Source: Chitinophagaceae bacterium (GTDB taxonomy: Bacteria > Bacteroidota > Bacteroidia > Chitinophagales > Chitinophagaceae). Taken from it: DNA of 39,517 nt. Location of the stretch: the NCBI GenBank assembly GCA_023229465.1, contig JALNZE010000025.1, forward strand, positions 1 to 39,517, read 5' to 3'. Below are positions 16,173 to 24,991 of this stretch, in pieces. A model generated the notes under the pieces. It had not been told where the DNA came from, searched no databases, and saw only the letters and a list, made by a program, of their open reading frames with translations. Position numbers and translations under genes: made by a program. Position 1 is the stretch's first letter. Every line of letters begins with the position of its first letter.

Positions 16173-16925
16173 ATGGACTTAAAACTTAAAGAAAAGTTTC
16201 TCGAAATGTGGAAAAAACATTTTGGTATAGCCGAATTGCCCATAGTCTTTTATTATCACAAAGAAATCCATAATGCTATACCTGTTGCCCAGGCAAAAGG
16301 CAGAAGCTGTATTATTTGCGAACTTGCAAAAGTCAGAAATGGTGAATCACTTGCCTATGATTCAGAAGCAATTGCATGTGCAGGCGCAAAACGATATTTA
16401 GGTTATTCCGAAAATATTCGTCCAAATTTCGAATATTTTCTATCGTGTGGCATCCCTGGTAAAATGGAGGGTGAACGCTACATAAGAACTCCGGAAATGG
16501 TATTGGAATTACAAAAACATCAGAAAACAATAAGAGATGCTAAAGGCAATTTCATCATTTTCAAACGTTGGGATATGCTTGAGGAATTCGATGAACCGGC
16601 AGTTGTAATTTTCTTTGCAAAACCAGATGTTTTGTCAGGTCTTTTTACTTTGGCAAATTTTGATCAAAAAGAGCCAAACGGCACTTTCACTCCGTTTGGT
16701 GCCGGTTGCGGTTCAATAGTTCATTATCCTTATCTTGAAAAAGATGCTCAGCGGCCCAGAGCTGTAATCGGAATGTTTGATCCTTCTGCGCGTCCATGTG
16801 TTCCAAAAGATACTTTATCGTTCGCTGTTCCAATGATAAAATTCGAAAGAATGATTGATTATATGGAAGAAAGTTTTCTAATTACCGACACCTGGAAAAT
16901 GGTAGAAAAAAGAATAAATATTTAA
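16173..16925 (+). CDS. DUF169 domain protein
   Basis: A 250-residue protein that fits the DUF169 family, a set of uncharacterised bacterial and archaeal proteins. Conserved features visible are the N-terminal ELPIVFYY and a C-x2-C pair (C46, C49). Others are C69 and C92, GAGCGSIVHYPYLE in the middle, and the C-terminal FDPSARPCVP. There is no signal peptide, so it is cytosolic. The cysteine set suggests a metal or iron-sulfur site, but this has not been shown. The frame is intact although genes on both sides are broken. It starts 4 bp after the lipoprotein remnant. Its role is unknown. Confidence 0.8.
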   Translation: MDLKLKEKFLEMWKKHFGIAELPIVFYYHKEIHNAIPVAQAKGRSCIICELAKVRNGESLAYDSEAIACAGAKRYLGYSENIRPNFEYFLSCGIPGKMEGERYIRTPEMVLELQKHQKTIRDAKGNFIIFKRWDMLEEFDEPAVVIFFAKPDVLSGLFTLANFDQKEPNGTFTPFGAGCGSIVHYPYLEKDAQRPRAVIGMFDPSARPCVPKDTLSFAVPMIKFERMIDYMEESFLITDTWKMVEKRINI

Positions 16926-16948
16926 TAGAGTTCTTTATTGAAATTATC

Positions 16949-17829
16949 ATGAAAATGACTGCTCACTTTAGTTTATCCTCGCATTGGATTTTTATTTCCC
17001 TTGCAATTGTTCTGATTCCTTCCTGTTATACTGCTCCATCAAATAATCTGATAAATGCGGATGATAATAATATTCGCATAGCCTCATCCGACACTTTATT
17101 GGTTAATATCTTTAATTGGGCTAAAACCACATCCAATGGTTATGTCGGTGATGATAGTGACCCGGTGGGTCCCTAGTACGAGGCAGCCTTGCCTAAACGT
17201 GAGGCTTTCTGTATCCGGGATGTATCTCACCAATGTATTGGTACTGAAATACTCTGGCAAGGGAAACAGAACCTGAATATGTTCCATAAATTTGTGGAAA
17301 ACATATCGGAAGCCAAGGACTATTGTTCCTGGTGGGAAATTAACAGATATAACAAACCGGCTCCGGTTGACTATGCTTCCAATCAGGATTTCTGGTATAA
17401 TCTGAATGCCAATTTCGATATCATAGATGCTTGTTATAAGCTCTATCTGTGGACAGGAAACCGTACCTATATCTATGATGAGGTGTTTGATAAATTCTTT
17501 CAATTAACATTAAATCAATATATTGAGCGTTGGCAATTGCAACCCGGCAAAATCATGGAACGCCCTGCATTTATGAATCTTAGTCCTGCAACCGTTAAGT
17601 ATAAATATGCAAGAGGCATACCGTCCTATGATGAATCGCAGGAGGATTTAACCGTATCCGGTGATTTATTAGGCATGATTTATAATGGATTTAAAACGTA
17701 TGCGCAGATACTGAAGCTGAAAAACCAGAACGAATTGAGCAAACTATATGAAGGGAAGGCTTTGGCATACCGACGTCTGATTGATTCTCTCTGGTGGGAT
17801 GAAGGAACACAGTCTTATTTCGCCTTTTA
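16949..17829 (+). pseudogene. Six-hairpin glycosidase-like lipoprotein, broken twice
   Basis: The frame opens with a lipoprotein signal (lipobox IPSC at about residue 26) and then resembles an (alpha/alpha)6-barrel glycoside hydrolase: REAFCIRDVSHQ, WWEINRYNKPAPVDYASNQ, FWYNLNANFDIIDACY. An in-frame TAG at 17174-17176 interrupts it within DPVGP-stop-YEAALPKREAF, where a tryptophan (TGG) is expected by context. Reading continues in the same frame beyond it. At about 17,830 the gene is cut by the left end of an IS1380-family element, and no 3' remainder lies on the other side. About 290 codons survive of a gene that probably had over 650. Confidence 0.75.
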
Positions 17830-17830
17830 T

Positions 17831-17847
17831 CCCAATTTATGCATTAG
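17831..17847 (+). repeat. Left terminal inverted repeat of the IS
   Basis: CCCAATTTATGCATTAG; it pairs with the right end with two mismatches in 17. The transposase stop codon lies inside it. Confidence 0.75.
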
Positions 17848-19162
17848 AAATTCGAAATGGGGGTGATAAATTCGATACTTTCGAGAATAACCCCTCCAAA
17901 AACTGCCGTCGTTTTTGTTTGGCAGAGAGCTTCAAGGTCGTTTTCCGACCCGTTTTTACCAAGTAAGATCCTATTGCAATGCATTGGAATCTCATAGTAG
18001 ATAAAATCGGATGGTGCTTTTGGTTAAGCACCTGTAACCGGAACAAACTCATTAAATTGTGGGCAACCATCGTCCACCGAAAAGCCGCTTCAGTTGCGTA
18101 AAAATCATCCAGACAGAAGCCTTCGATACCGTAGTCGTATTTCAGTTCACGAATGCGGTTTTCACAATCAGCCCGGGGATTGTACAGATGCCAGACCAAC
18201 TCGGCCGAAAACTCCACATTGGTGGCAAAGGCAGCGTATTTATACCGTTCAAATTCTTCCACCTCCGGGAATAGCAATTTACCTCCGGTATCCGGATGGG
18301 CTCCCGTGTCTTTACGAACAACCACCATTCTGCGAGGCTTTGTCCAACCCTTTGCCTGGTAAGAAAAACCGGCTGTCCAATACCCATTATCAATAGGAAA
18401 CCATTGCTTATGCTCAAATATTCGCTTTACCAATGGCCCCATCATTCGGGCCACCATGATGTACTTCAACTTATCCTTCTCCAACTTGGCCATGATCGTT
18501 TCATTGCAGAATCCACTGTCGGCACGGAATAATCCAATTCGCTTAACCGGTATGATGGTCAATAGTTCATCGAAGAACTCCGCAAAATCAGTGCTGGACG
18601 CGCTGTCACCGGTTCGCATCCAGGCATTTGCTACCATTTTTGCTTCCGCTACAAAAGCGATTAGCGGGTGGTGTGAGCCTCTGCCGGTTTTTTTAGGGTT
18701 ATATCCTTTTGCTACGCCCTCCTGGATACCGTGGCGGGTGATGACCGTAGAATCCAAATTGATCGTCATTTTATCCAGATGGAGCTGTGAGAACCATAAC
18801 CGGTTGATAGCAGGAAAAAGCTTATCGTTGCGCTCCTGGTCGAACTTTTTGAAAAAACGGCTAAACGTACTTTGGCTCGCCATTCCTTTCTTCCAGCCGA
18901 AAATACGTTGTATCACTTTATCGTTCCTAAGGGTACCGGAATGGGCTAAACGGGTAGCTCCCAAGATCGTGCTCACCATGAAGCCCTCTGCAAGATCCAC
19001 CGAATCGTATCCGCGATTGGATCCGGTTACCGGCATATTTGGACATTGCTCTTCGAGATATTGCTTTAGACCGCTCCTCCGGTATGTCTCCTCAATCAAC
19101 CGAAGACCACCCCATGGAGAGACCTCTTTATCTGTGAAATCGTATGATAATCCGTTCATCAT
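17837..19162 (-). CDS. IS1380-family DDE transposase
   Basis: A 441-residue transposase, full length. The DDE residues can be read as D137 in TINLDSTVI, D215 in FRADSGFCN and E334 in YNPRADCENRIRELK, a Y-R-E-K type signature of the IS4/IS1380 group. The C-terminus runs into the left inverted repeat. The start is ATG 19162 or the next ATG at 19159. There are no frameshifts or stops, so the protein may be active. Confidence 0.92.
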   Translation of the reverse strand: MMNGLSYDFTDKEVSPWGGLRLIEETYRRSGLKQYLEEQCPNMPVTGSNRGYDSVDLAEGFMVSTILGATRLAHSGTLRNDKVIQRIFGWKKGMASQSTFSRFFKKFDQERNDKLFPAINRLWFSQLHLDKMTINLDSTVITRHGIQEGVAKGYNPKKTGRGSHHPLIAFVAEAKMVANAWMRTGDSASSTDFAEFFDELLTIIPVKRIGLFRADSGFCNETIMAKLEKDKLKYIMVARMMGPLVKRIFEHKQWFPIDNGYWTAGFSYQAKGWTKPRRMVVVRKDTGAHPDTGGKLLFPEVEEFERYKYAAFATNVEFSAELVWHLYNPRADCENRIRELKYDYGIEGFCLDDFYATEAAFRWTMVAHNLMSLFRLQVLNQKHHPILSTMRFQCIAIGSYLVKTGRKTTLKLSAKQKRRQFLEGLFSKVSNLSPPFRISNA

Positions 19163-19229
19163 TTGGGTGAAACCGTTATATTTACCTAACCCTAAAGTTA
19201 ATCAAGGGTTCAAGAGTTTTTACGTTTGG

Positions 19230-19246
19230 CTAATGAATTAATTGGG
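19230..19246 (-). repeat. Right terminal inverted repeat of the IS
   Basis: Read on the minus strand: CCCAATTAATTCATTAG, matching the left end at 15 of 17 positions. Confidence 0.75.
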
Positions 19247-19267
19247 ATTAAGAATTAACTATTGAAC

Positions 19268-21079
19268 TTATTGAGATGTGACAGTCCAAACTGTTTTTAC
19301 TTCCGGAGGTAAAGATTCATTAAAATACATATCTGCTTTTACTCCTGAAGGTTTAGGTTTATTAAAATATACATTTAAGAATTTTTTTAAATCTTTGTCA
19401 AGCAGTTCAATAGCCTGAGCTATATAATTTTCAGTGCCCTGATTTTGCTGGTCGTTTAAAAGTATCGTTCTTAATTCGGATAAATTCGCTTCATTCACTT
19501 TTCCGGTTTTTCCCAGTGATTGCCTCATTATTTTACAAAGGTTCGTTTCTCTGATATGGTAGGCATAGGCCAAGACCCGTTGCCGGAATCCTTTCAGCTC
19601 TTTTACGCTCATATCAAATTCAGTAAGAAATTCTTTGGGAACATTTTCGCGGGCTTCTCTGGCATATTCTAATGCTTTATCAATCTTTTTGGCAGTTGCT
19701 TCATACCGGAGCTGAGCATCCTCCAACATCCAGAAATGAGGTGTTTCGGTTTCTACTGTTCTCATAAATGCAGCTCTGCGGTTAGACTGCCACGAAGGTG
19801 TTTCCCAACTTACTCCCTTTAATGTTGCGGCGGTCATCAAATGATGTGGATCACTTCGTCCCACTTCCCTCGAATTCCATGAAATATCCCATGGGTACAT
19901 TTCAATTGCTTCAGACGAAAATTTCCAGTACATAGCAATTTTTTCAGAAGCGATTTTATAGGGTTTACTTAGTAATTGCATGGCCTTGTTATCGGAAACG
20001 TCAGGATTATTAAAAAAGATAGAGGTCATGCGAAGATTTGGATCTTCCCTGTCAGGTATATTTCCATAGTATTCTTTAATACCTTTCAGTTTTCCTGCAT
20101 TATTCACTGCCCTTAATGCCCGCAAAGTTGCCAATGGTGTTGGCAGATACAGATAAGTTTCAACCTCTTCTGTTGCAGTGCCCATCCATAATTCGCCTAT
20201 TACCGGAATATTTCTTTCTTCTGCCAGGGTAAGCATGTTTTTAAACCATCTGTCTGCCGGTAAAGCTATTTGTACTTCTGTAATACCCGAGTGCATCGAA
20301 AGCCCTAAGCACTTAGAATCAAGCTGCTCAATTATACTATAGGTTTGTCCTGCTGAAATCTCCCACGGTTCCCACCACAATTTCCCATCCCTGTTCAAAC
20401 TATTCCAGGTTTGTGCCAGGGTATTTACAAATGCTGAAACACGTTTATCTAAAGGTACACCGTAGCATCTTTCACAAGCCCCATCCTCACTGCATAACCA
20501 CGCATTCTGATCATAAGTATAAAGCAACAGATCATCTACTCCGGGAAATTCCTTATTAAAATTCCCGATCAAAGTTACATAACGCTCTAAAGTTAAGGGG
20601 TCGGAAATACATTGAGACAATGGTTCAACAGCAGGATAGGCGACAAAAGGAGCTCCAAAATGGAAGATGCTTCTCATACCATATTTTTTACAAAGAGCTA
20701 TTCTATGTTTTAGTTCTTTGGCTCTGGCTGCAATTCTATCCGGATTACGAATAAACGTTTTACTGGATCCCACATTTGTGTTCAGAGTAGAATCAATATC
20801 GACCGGCAGTTCAAATTTTTTAGGTAAAACCAACACATCTTCCAGATTCAGGGGATTATCGGCGGGTCTGTAACCCCAGGCAATATTGAGTTGCATGGCG
20901 TTAAATCCCATTTTTTTCATAAGTTGCATATTCCGGTCGTTCCACTCTACTTCAGGAAGGGAAGGAACACCTAATATACCAATTTTATATTCAACTTTCT
21001 GAACTTTTTTGTTATCCAGACACTTGTTACAAGAGATTAATGAAGCAGACAATAGTAATAACAATAATACCTTATTCAT
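19268..21079 (-). CDS. TIM-barrel-like lipoprotein with CX5CX2C motif, paralogue A
   Basis: A 603-residue lipoprotein (signal MNKVLLLLLLSASLISC). Residues 30-330 alternate strands and helices like a TIM-barrel glycosidase: IGILGVPSLPEVEW, AMQLNIAWGYRP, SIFHFGAPF, then LLLYTYDQNAWLCSE. A cysteine cluster CSEDGACERC (C196, C202, C205) and the following WWEPWEISAGQT are shared with paralogue B next door, as is the helical C-terminal half (YPWDISW; SNRRAAFM). I cannot assign a GH family; DUF4838/GH20-like barrels are the nearest idea. It is the last gene of the carbohydrate run and lies beyond a terminator hairpin at 21119-21163. Confidence 0.75.
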   Translation of the reverse strand: MNKVLLLLLLSASLISCNKCLDNKKVQKVEYKIGILGVPSLPEVEWNDRNMQLMKKMGFNAMQLNIAWGYRPADNPLNLEDVLVLPKKFELPVDIDSTLNTNVGSSKTFIRNPDRIAARAKELKHRIALCKKYGMRSIFHFGAPFVAYPAVEPLSQCISDPLTLERYVTLIGNFNKEFPGVDDLLLYTYDQNAWLCSEDGACERCYGVPLDKRVSAFVNTLAQTWNSLNRDGKLWWEPWEISAGQTYSIIEQLDSKCLGLSMHSGITEVQIALPADRWFKNMLTLAEERNIPVIGELWMGTATEEVETYLYLPTPLATLRALRAVNNAGKLKGIKEYYGNIPDREDPNLRMTSIFFNNPDVSDNKAMQLLSKPYKIASEKIAMYWKFSSEAIEMYPWDISWNSREVGRSDPHHLMTAATLKGVSWETPSWQSNRRAAFMRTVETETPHFWMLEDAQLRYEATAKKIDKALEYAREARENVPKEFLTEFDMSVKELKGFRQRVLAYAYHIRETNLCKIMRQSLGKTGKVNEANLSELRTILLNDQQNQGTENYIAQAIELLDKDLKKFLNVYFNKPKPSGVKADMYFNESLPPEVKTVWTVTSQ

Positions 21080-21118
21080 AATTTTTAGTTTTTATTTTTA
21101 AATAAACATTTCTCCTCT

Positions 21119-21163
21119 GTAAAAAATGCTGCTGCCAATTCCTTACTAAAAGAAATTGGCAGC
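21119..21163 (-). terminator. Strong terminator between the two paralogues
   Basis: A perfect 10-bp inverted repeat (GCTGCCAATT/AATTGGCAGC, 13-nt loop) is followed on the minus strand by AGCATTTTTT. It lies just past the stop of paralogue B (21173) and should end or attenuate transcription before paralogue A. A short T-run on the other side may make it bidirectional. Confidence 0.75.
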
Positions 21164-21172
21164 GCACATTTT

Positions 21173-22888
21173 TCATCTTTGAGGCGTAATCCATTTACTC
21201 CAATCGGGATCAGCTTCCGACTTCCAGGTCAAAGGACTAAAGTTTCTTTTTAACCATGTTTTTGGATCTTTATTAAATTCTTCCAATTTAACCGCCGCTA
21301 ATTCATAACCATTGTCAACATCTTCCTGGAGGAGATGCTTTATTCGTGCACTGATTTTTTCAAATTGCACCTGATCGTATTGCATAGTCCGGGCATCCTG
21401 GGCGGCAATAGTCAGAGCAAAATGCAGTCCTTTTCCTTTCAAAGAACGTGCTGTGTGCCTGATAAAATCTCTTTGCATGTTAATATCCTCAACCATACCT
21501 TCATTTTCAGCGGTAGCCTGATTGAAATATTCAACAGCCTTAAAGAAAAGCTGCGCTGCATCTTCCAATCTTAACCCTGCATCTTCAAATATCCATGGGT
21601 GAGCTGTCTTTGCATCTGTGAGCATAAAATTAGCTCTTCTGCTAGCTTCCCAGATTGGGGTATCCCATGTACTGTTTTCAATTTTAACAAAATCCCAGCT
21701 ATGCTTGCCCTTATCATTTCGATCTAACCCCATTGGCCCAATCAAATAGGTTACATCCCACGGATACGACTCTACTGCCTGGGCGACATATTCCCAGGCT
21801 TTTATCATCAAAGGAGCACTTTTCTTTCCATAAGGTGCAGCAATCTGACGAAGCAATTCATCCAATGAGGCATCCGGAGCTTTCATCCATGCTTTTAACA
21901 TGGCATAGTTTACTGAATAAGTTGAAGGAGCAAAACCGTAATACTCCTTTACTCCAACAACACCTATCATCTCTTTCCATCCGGCCATCTGCTCATATAT
22001 TAAACGTGGGAAGAAATCATCAATTTGATACAGAGGCTTGTATAAGGTGTGATCAAACTCCCCGATAACGGGGATATTATTCTCATACGCATATTGAACC
22101 AGCCTCTTCACACCAAGATCTGATTTAAGTGAACCGTCATTAAACGGATACACCTCGTTACTCGTTGATGAGTTGAGCATTAAGCCAAAACCATGAGTAT
22201 CTGTCTTTTTAAGAATATCAATTGTCTGTCCCTTTGAAAGCTCCCAGGGTTTCCACCATAATGTTGTCTGAACTTCCGAACGGCAATCCTGCATAGTTTT
22301 CTTAAGGAGATTTAAGAAATCAGGAAGCCTGTCACTGATTGGGATACCGGTACACCGCGGACAGGGTCCAAACTCACTGCAAATCCAGGCTTGTTGATCG
22401 TAGGTGTACACCAGTATATCATTCACCTCAGGGAAAGTAGTCATGAAATCTTTTATTAAAAAAACATATTTCTCTCTTGTCACCGGATCTAAAATACAGG
22501 CAGGTTTGACAGGATCATAATTCAACATTCTGGGAATACCAAATTGCGCTATCGTTTTAAAACCATGCTTTTCTGCTTGCTTAATCCTAAATTTCCATTT
22601 TGCCCTCTGCTCGTCGTTTAAATCCTCCAGATTAAGGACTTCATTTGCCGGCTTACCTCCCCAGGCAATACTCAACTGAAGCATATTTACTCCAAGATCC
22701 TTAAGATCTTCTAATTGTTTATCGTCCCACTTCATATCCGCAACAACAGAAGGGTTTCCGACAATTCCAATAAAATATTCATAACCTCCACGGCCATTTT
22801 TGCCAGGATCACTTTTTTTCTGTGAATAGCCTGGGTTAAATTGAGATAAAATGGCAAACATTAATAAAAAATTAAATAATCGTTTCAT
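21173..22888 (-). CDS. TIM-barrel-like secreted protein with CX5CX2C motif, paralogue B
   Basis: A 571-residue protein with a classical signal peptide (about residues 1-22, ending GYS-Q). It is a clear paralogue of the lipoprotein at 19268. It has the same layout of an N-terminal barrel (IGIVGNPSVVADMKW, MLQLSIAWGGKP, TIAQFGIPR), the cysteine cluster CSEFGPCPRC (C170, C176, C179) after VYTYDQQAWI, then WWKPWELSKGQT, VGVKEYYGF, a helical C-terminal half (YPWDVTY) and SRRANFML. The conserved aspartate just before the cluster (D164) could be catalytic, but that is inference. Its partner carries a lipid anchor, so the two may act at different sites in the envelope. No recognised GH family. Confidence 0.75.
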   Translation of the reverse strand: MKRLFNFLLMFAILSQFNPGYSQKKSDPGKNGRGGYEYFIGIVGNPSVVADMKWDDKQLEDLKDLGVNMLQLSIAWGGKPANEVLNLEDLNDEQRAKWKFRIKQAEKHGFKTIAQFGIPRMLNYDPVKPACILDPVTREKYVFLIKDFMTTFPEVNDILVYTYDQQAWICSEFGPCPRCTGIPISDRLPDFLNLLKKTMQDCRSEVQTTLWWKPWELSKGQTIDILKKTDTHGFGLMLNSSTSNEVYPFNDGSLKSDLGVKRLVQYAYENNIPVIGEFDHTLYKPLYQIDDFFPRLIYEQMAGWKEMIGVVGVKEYYGFAPSTYSVNYAMLKAWMKAPDASLDELLRQIAAPYGKKSAPLMIKAWEYVAQAVESYPWDVTYLIGPMGLDRNDKGKHSWDFVKIENSTWDTPIWEASRRANFMLTDAKTAHPWIFEDAGLRLEDAAQLFFKAVEYFNQATAENEGMVEDINMQRDFIRHTARSLKGKGLHFALTIAAQDARTMQYDQVQFEKISARIKHLLQEDVDNGYELAAVKLEEFNKDPKTWLKRNFSPLTWKSEADPDWSKWITPQR

Positions 22889-22966
22889 AATTTAATATTT
22901 GATATGTTAATAATTCGGATTGCATAATATTCTACTCGTAAGTAATATAGATTTAAGAAAAAAAAT

Positions 22967-22998
22967 CCAGGTAACCATTCTATTCACCAGGTAACCAT
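22967..22998 (-). repeat. Duplicated 12-bp segment at the GH127 stop
   Basis: ATGGTTACCTGG occurs twice with a 20-bp period. The first copy is inside the last codons of the GH127 gene and the second just after its stop, followed by a T-run. It looks like a slippage duplication. Confidence 0.5.
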
Positions 22999-24830
22999 GT
23001 GCAGATTTTTTTACCATCCCAGCTATCTACAGAAGCATAATCAACCATCTGAATAAAGCCTTTTTTTGTTGGAACCCGAAACTGCATCCTGGCACTTTTA
23101 ATCGTTGGAAATTCCTGGTTAACATCAACGAATCCATCTTTTGAAATTATTGTCACAGGCTGATTATAGTTTTCATCGATATTTTCATCCCTTGCCAGAA
23201 CTATAGGTCCTCTGATAAGAGCTATGAAGTTATCGCCCTTTCTGTTGCTGCCAAGAGGTGATACAACCACTTTGCATCGCATATCAAGACTTAACTCAAT
23301 CCGGTCACCCTTTGACCATTTGCGATTAATTTCAGCATAAGTTCCAGGAACTACCTTTATCGGACTACCATTAACATTTAATGCAGTAATTATACTCCAG
23401 CCAGGAATGCGCATTCTGAGAGTGAAATCCTCCGGTACTTCAGGAGCAACCTTAACATGAATACTTCCTGATTTGGGAAAGTCTGTCTCAATTGTAAGAT
23501 TAACGGAATTCTTTTTTGAAATTGGCACTACTGCCTCAGCCTGATTATACAGGTTTATTACCGGTCCTGATTCTGAATTCATTATTGCGACATAAGGAAG
23601 GTAAGCCAAACCCATTGGACCATTCAGATTACAGCAAGTAACATACACATTATCAACAATTCCTCCCCAGCCTTCCCGGTTGGTCTTTACTCCATTGAGA
23701 AGATTAACATAACTGAATCCGTCACCAGCGGGCTTCATTGCCCCAAGCAGACCATTATAAGCATACTTTTCAATCATATCAACAGTTGATGGATCGCCCG
23801 TTAAGCGTAATATCTGGCTGCATAATTTTATCCAGGTTACACCAACACAAGTTTCCATCATCCTCTGTATATCAGGATTAGTTTGCTCAAGGGCTGTATT
23901 GTCCCATGCCTCTCCCATCACCGCAGGATGAAAAGGCTGATCTCCTCCACCGTTACCAATAATGGTAATCTCATATCCAATAATATTATGATAAAGGTTT
24001 AGCACAGCTTTCTTTATATGTTCGTCTCCGCTAACACGATAATATTCTACTAGTCCTTCAAATAAGGACATCATTTCGTATGCCTTGGGATAAACTCCGC
24101 CTATCTTCATAGGAGCAGTATTATTGTATGCATCTTCGATAAAATTATATCCTTTTGATCCGCCTTCTTCAATAATATACTCTGCAAAATCCAGGTATTG
24201 CTGATTTCCTGTTAAATTGTACAGTTGCATTATGGGTTCAAGAAGGGTGCTGGATTCAATGTGATTCGGACTCCAGCCAAGATCTATAATTCTGGTCTTT
24301 GGAGGATAACCAATCTGTGAAATGATGCAGTTTGCCTGATCTATCATTGATTGAAGCACTTTCGGGTCTTTGTTAACATTTGTGTAATATTGATTTAATG
24401 CCAGCAAAACATATTTCCGTTCCCATAAATCCCCTTCGGGGCCATCTGGTTGTTTATCTATTTCGGAGCAACTAATGCTTCCATTTGCTTTTTGAGTTGA
24501 TAATAAATCTGCAACAGCAGCATCCAGAATTTTTTTTAATTCCGGATCTTGTGTGTACCTGTAAAACATGCAACCGGAACGTACCGCTTTGCCCCACATC
24601 TCGCCCTGTGCAAAAAAAGACCTTCCTGTTCTGAATTTTTCTACCAGCGCTGCATAAGGGACAACTCCTTTATTCCAGTGTGCAATTGAATTTTGAATGT
24701 CGTTTTCTAAATAGTCATTCAGTTTTATACTACCTGCAGATAAAGGGATATAAATATCCCGGACCTGCCCAAAACTTATTGTGTTTATGATAATTAAGGA
24801 AGTGAGTACAAGAGGTAATTTTTTAAACAT
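22980..24830 (-). CDS. GH127 family beta-L-arabinofuranosidase
   Basis: About 616 residues from the chosen start, with a signal peptide (MFKKLPLVLTSLIIINTISFGQ). It belongs to the DUF1680/GH127 group, whose members release terminal beta-L-arabinofuranose. The zinc site and nucleophile are visible as METCVGVTW (E343, C345) and VTCCNLNGPMG (C416, C417), counted on a longer frame that starts at 24881. Their spacing closely matches the E338/C340/C417/C418 set of HypBA1. The (alpha/alpha)6 barrel is followed by beta-sandwich domains. An ATG at 24881 would add 17 basic residues. I prefer 24830 because it opens a normal signal peptide. It is periplasmic, and downstream of the DUF4450-like gene in the same run. 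Confidence 0.88.
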   Translation of the reverse strand: MFKKLPLVLTSLIIINTISFGQVRDIYIPLSAGSIKLNDYLENDIQNSIAHWNKGVVPYAALVEKFRTGRSFFAQGEMWGKAVRSGCMFYRYTQDPELKKILDAAVADLLSTQKANGSISCSEIDKQPDGPEGDLWERKYVLLALNQYYTNVNKDPKVLQSMIDQANCIISQIGYPPKTRIIDLGWSPNHIESSTLLEPIMQLYNLTGNQQYLDFAEYIIEEGGSKGYNFIEDAYNNTAPMKIGGVYPKAYEMMSLFEGLVEYYRVSGDEHIKKAVLNLYHNIIGYEITIIGNGGGDQPFHPAVMGEAWDNTALEQTNPDIQRMMETCVGVTWIKLCSQILRLTGDPSTVDMIEKYAYNGLLGAMKPAGDGFSYVNLLNGVKTNREGWGGIVDNVYVTCCNLNGPMGLAYLPYVAIMNSESGPVINLYNQAEAVVPISKKNSVNLTIETDFPKSGSIHVKVAPEVPEDFTLRMRIPGWSIITALNVNGSPIKVVPGTYAEINRKWSKGDRIELSLDMRCKVVVSPLGSNRKGDNFIALIRGPIVLARDENIDENYNQPVTIISKDGFVDVNQEFPTIKSARMQFRVPTKKGFIQMVDYASVDSWDGKKICTWLPGE

Positions 24831-24991
24831 ATTAAAGTGTTTTAGAAAACTTCGTTTTTGGAGATTTAATCGTTTTCCCATTTTTAATGAATTAATTAAT
24901 TTTATAATTTTTTAAGGCCTTTATGAAATTTTATACTTGCTTTTCGCTCACTCTAATCTGGCAATATTTCGAAAGGCTTATTAAATAGCAT

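Larger units (their letters stand above)
17831..19246 (-). mobile_element. IS1380-family insertion sequence
   Basis: A 1.4-kb element bounded by 17-bp imperfect inverted repeats (two mismatches) and encoding one transposase. The flanking tetranucleotides (TTAT on the left, ATTA on the right) do not match, although IS1380 elements normally make 4-bp target duplications. Together with the missing 3' part of the interrupted gene, this points to a deletion or rearrangement on one side after insertion. Confidence 0.85.

Noticed and set aside
18142..19241. Long plus-strand open frames across the IS element
   Set aside because: They are opposite-strand shadows of the transposase gene, which has clear DDE motifs.
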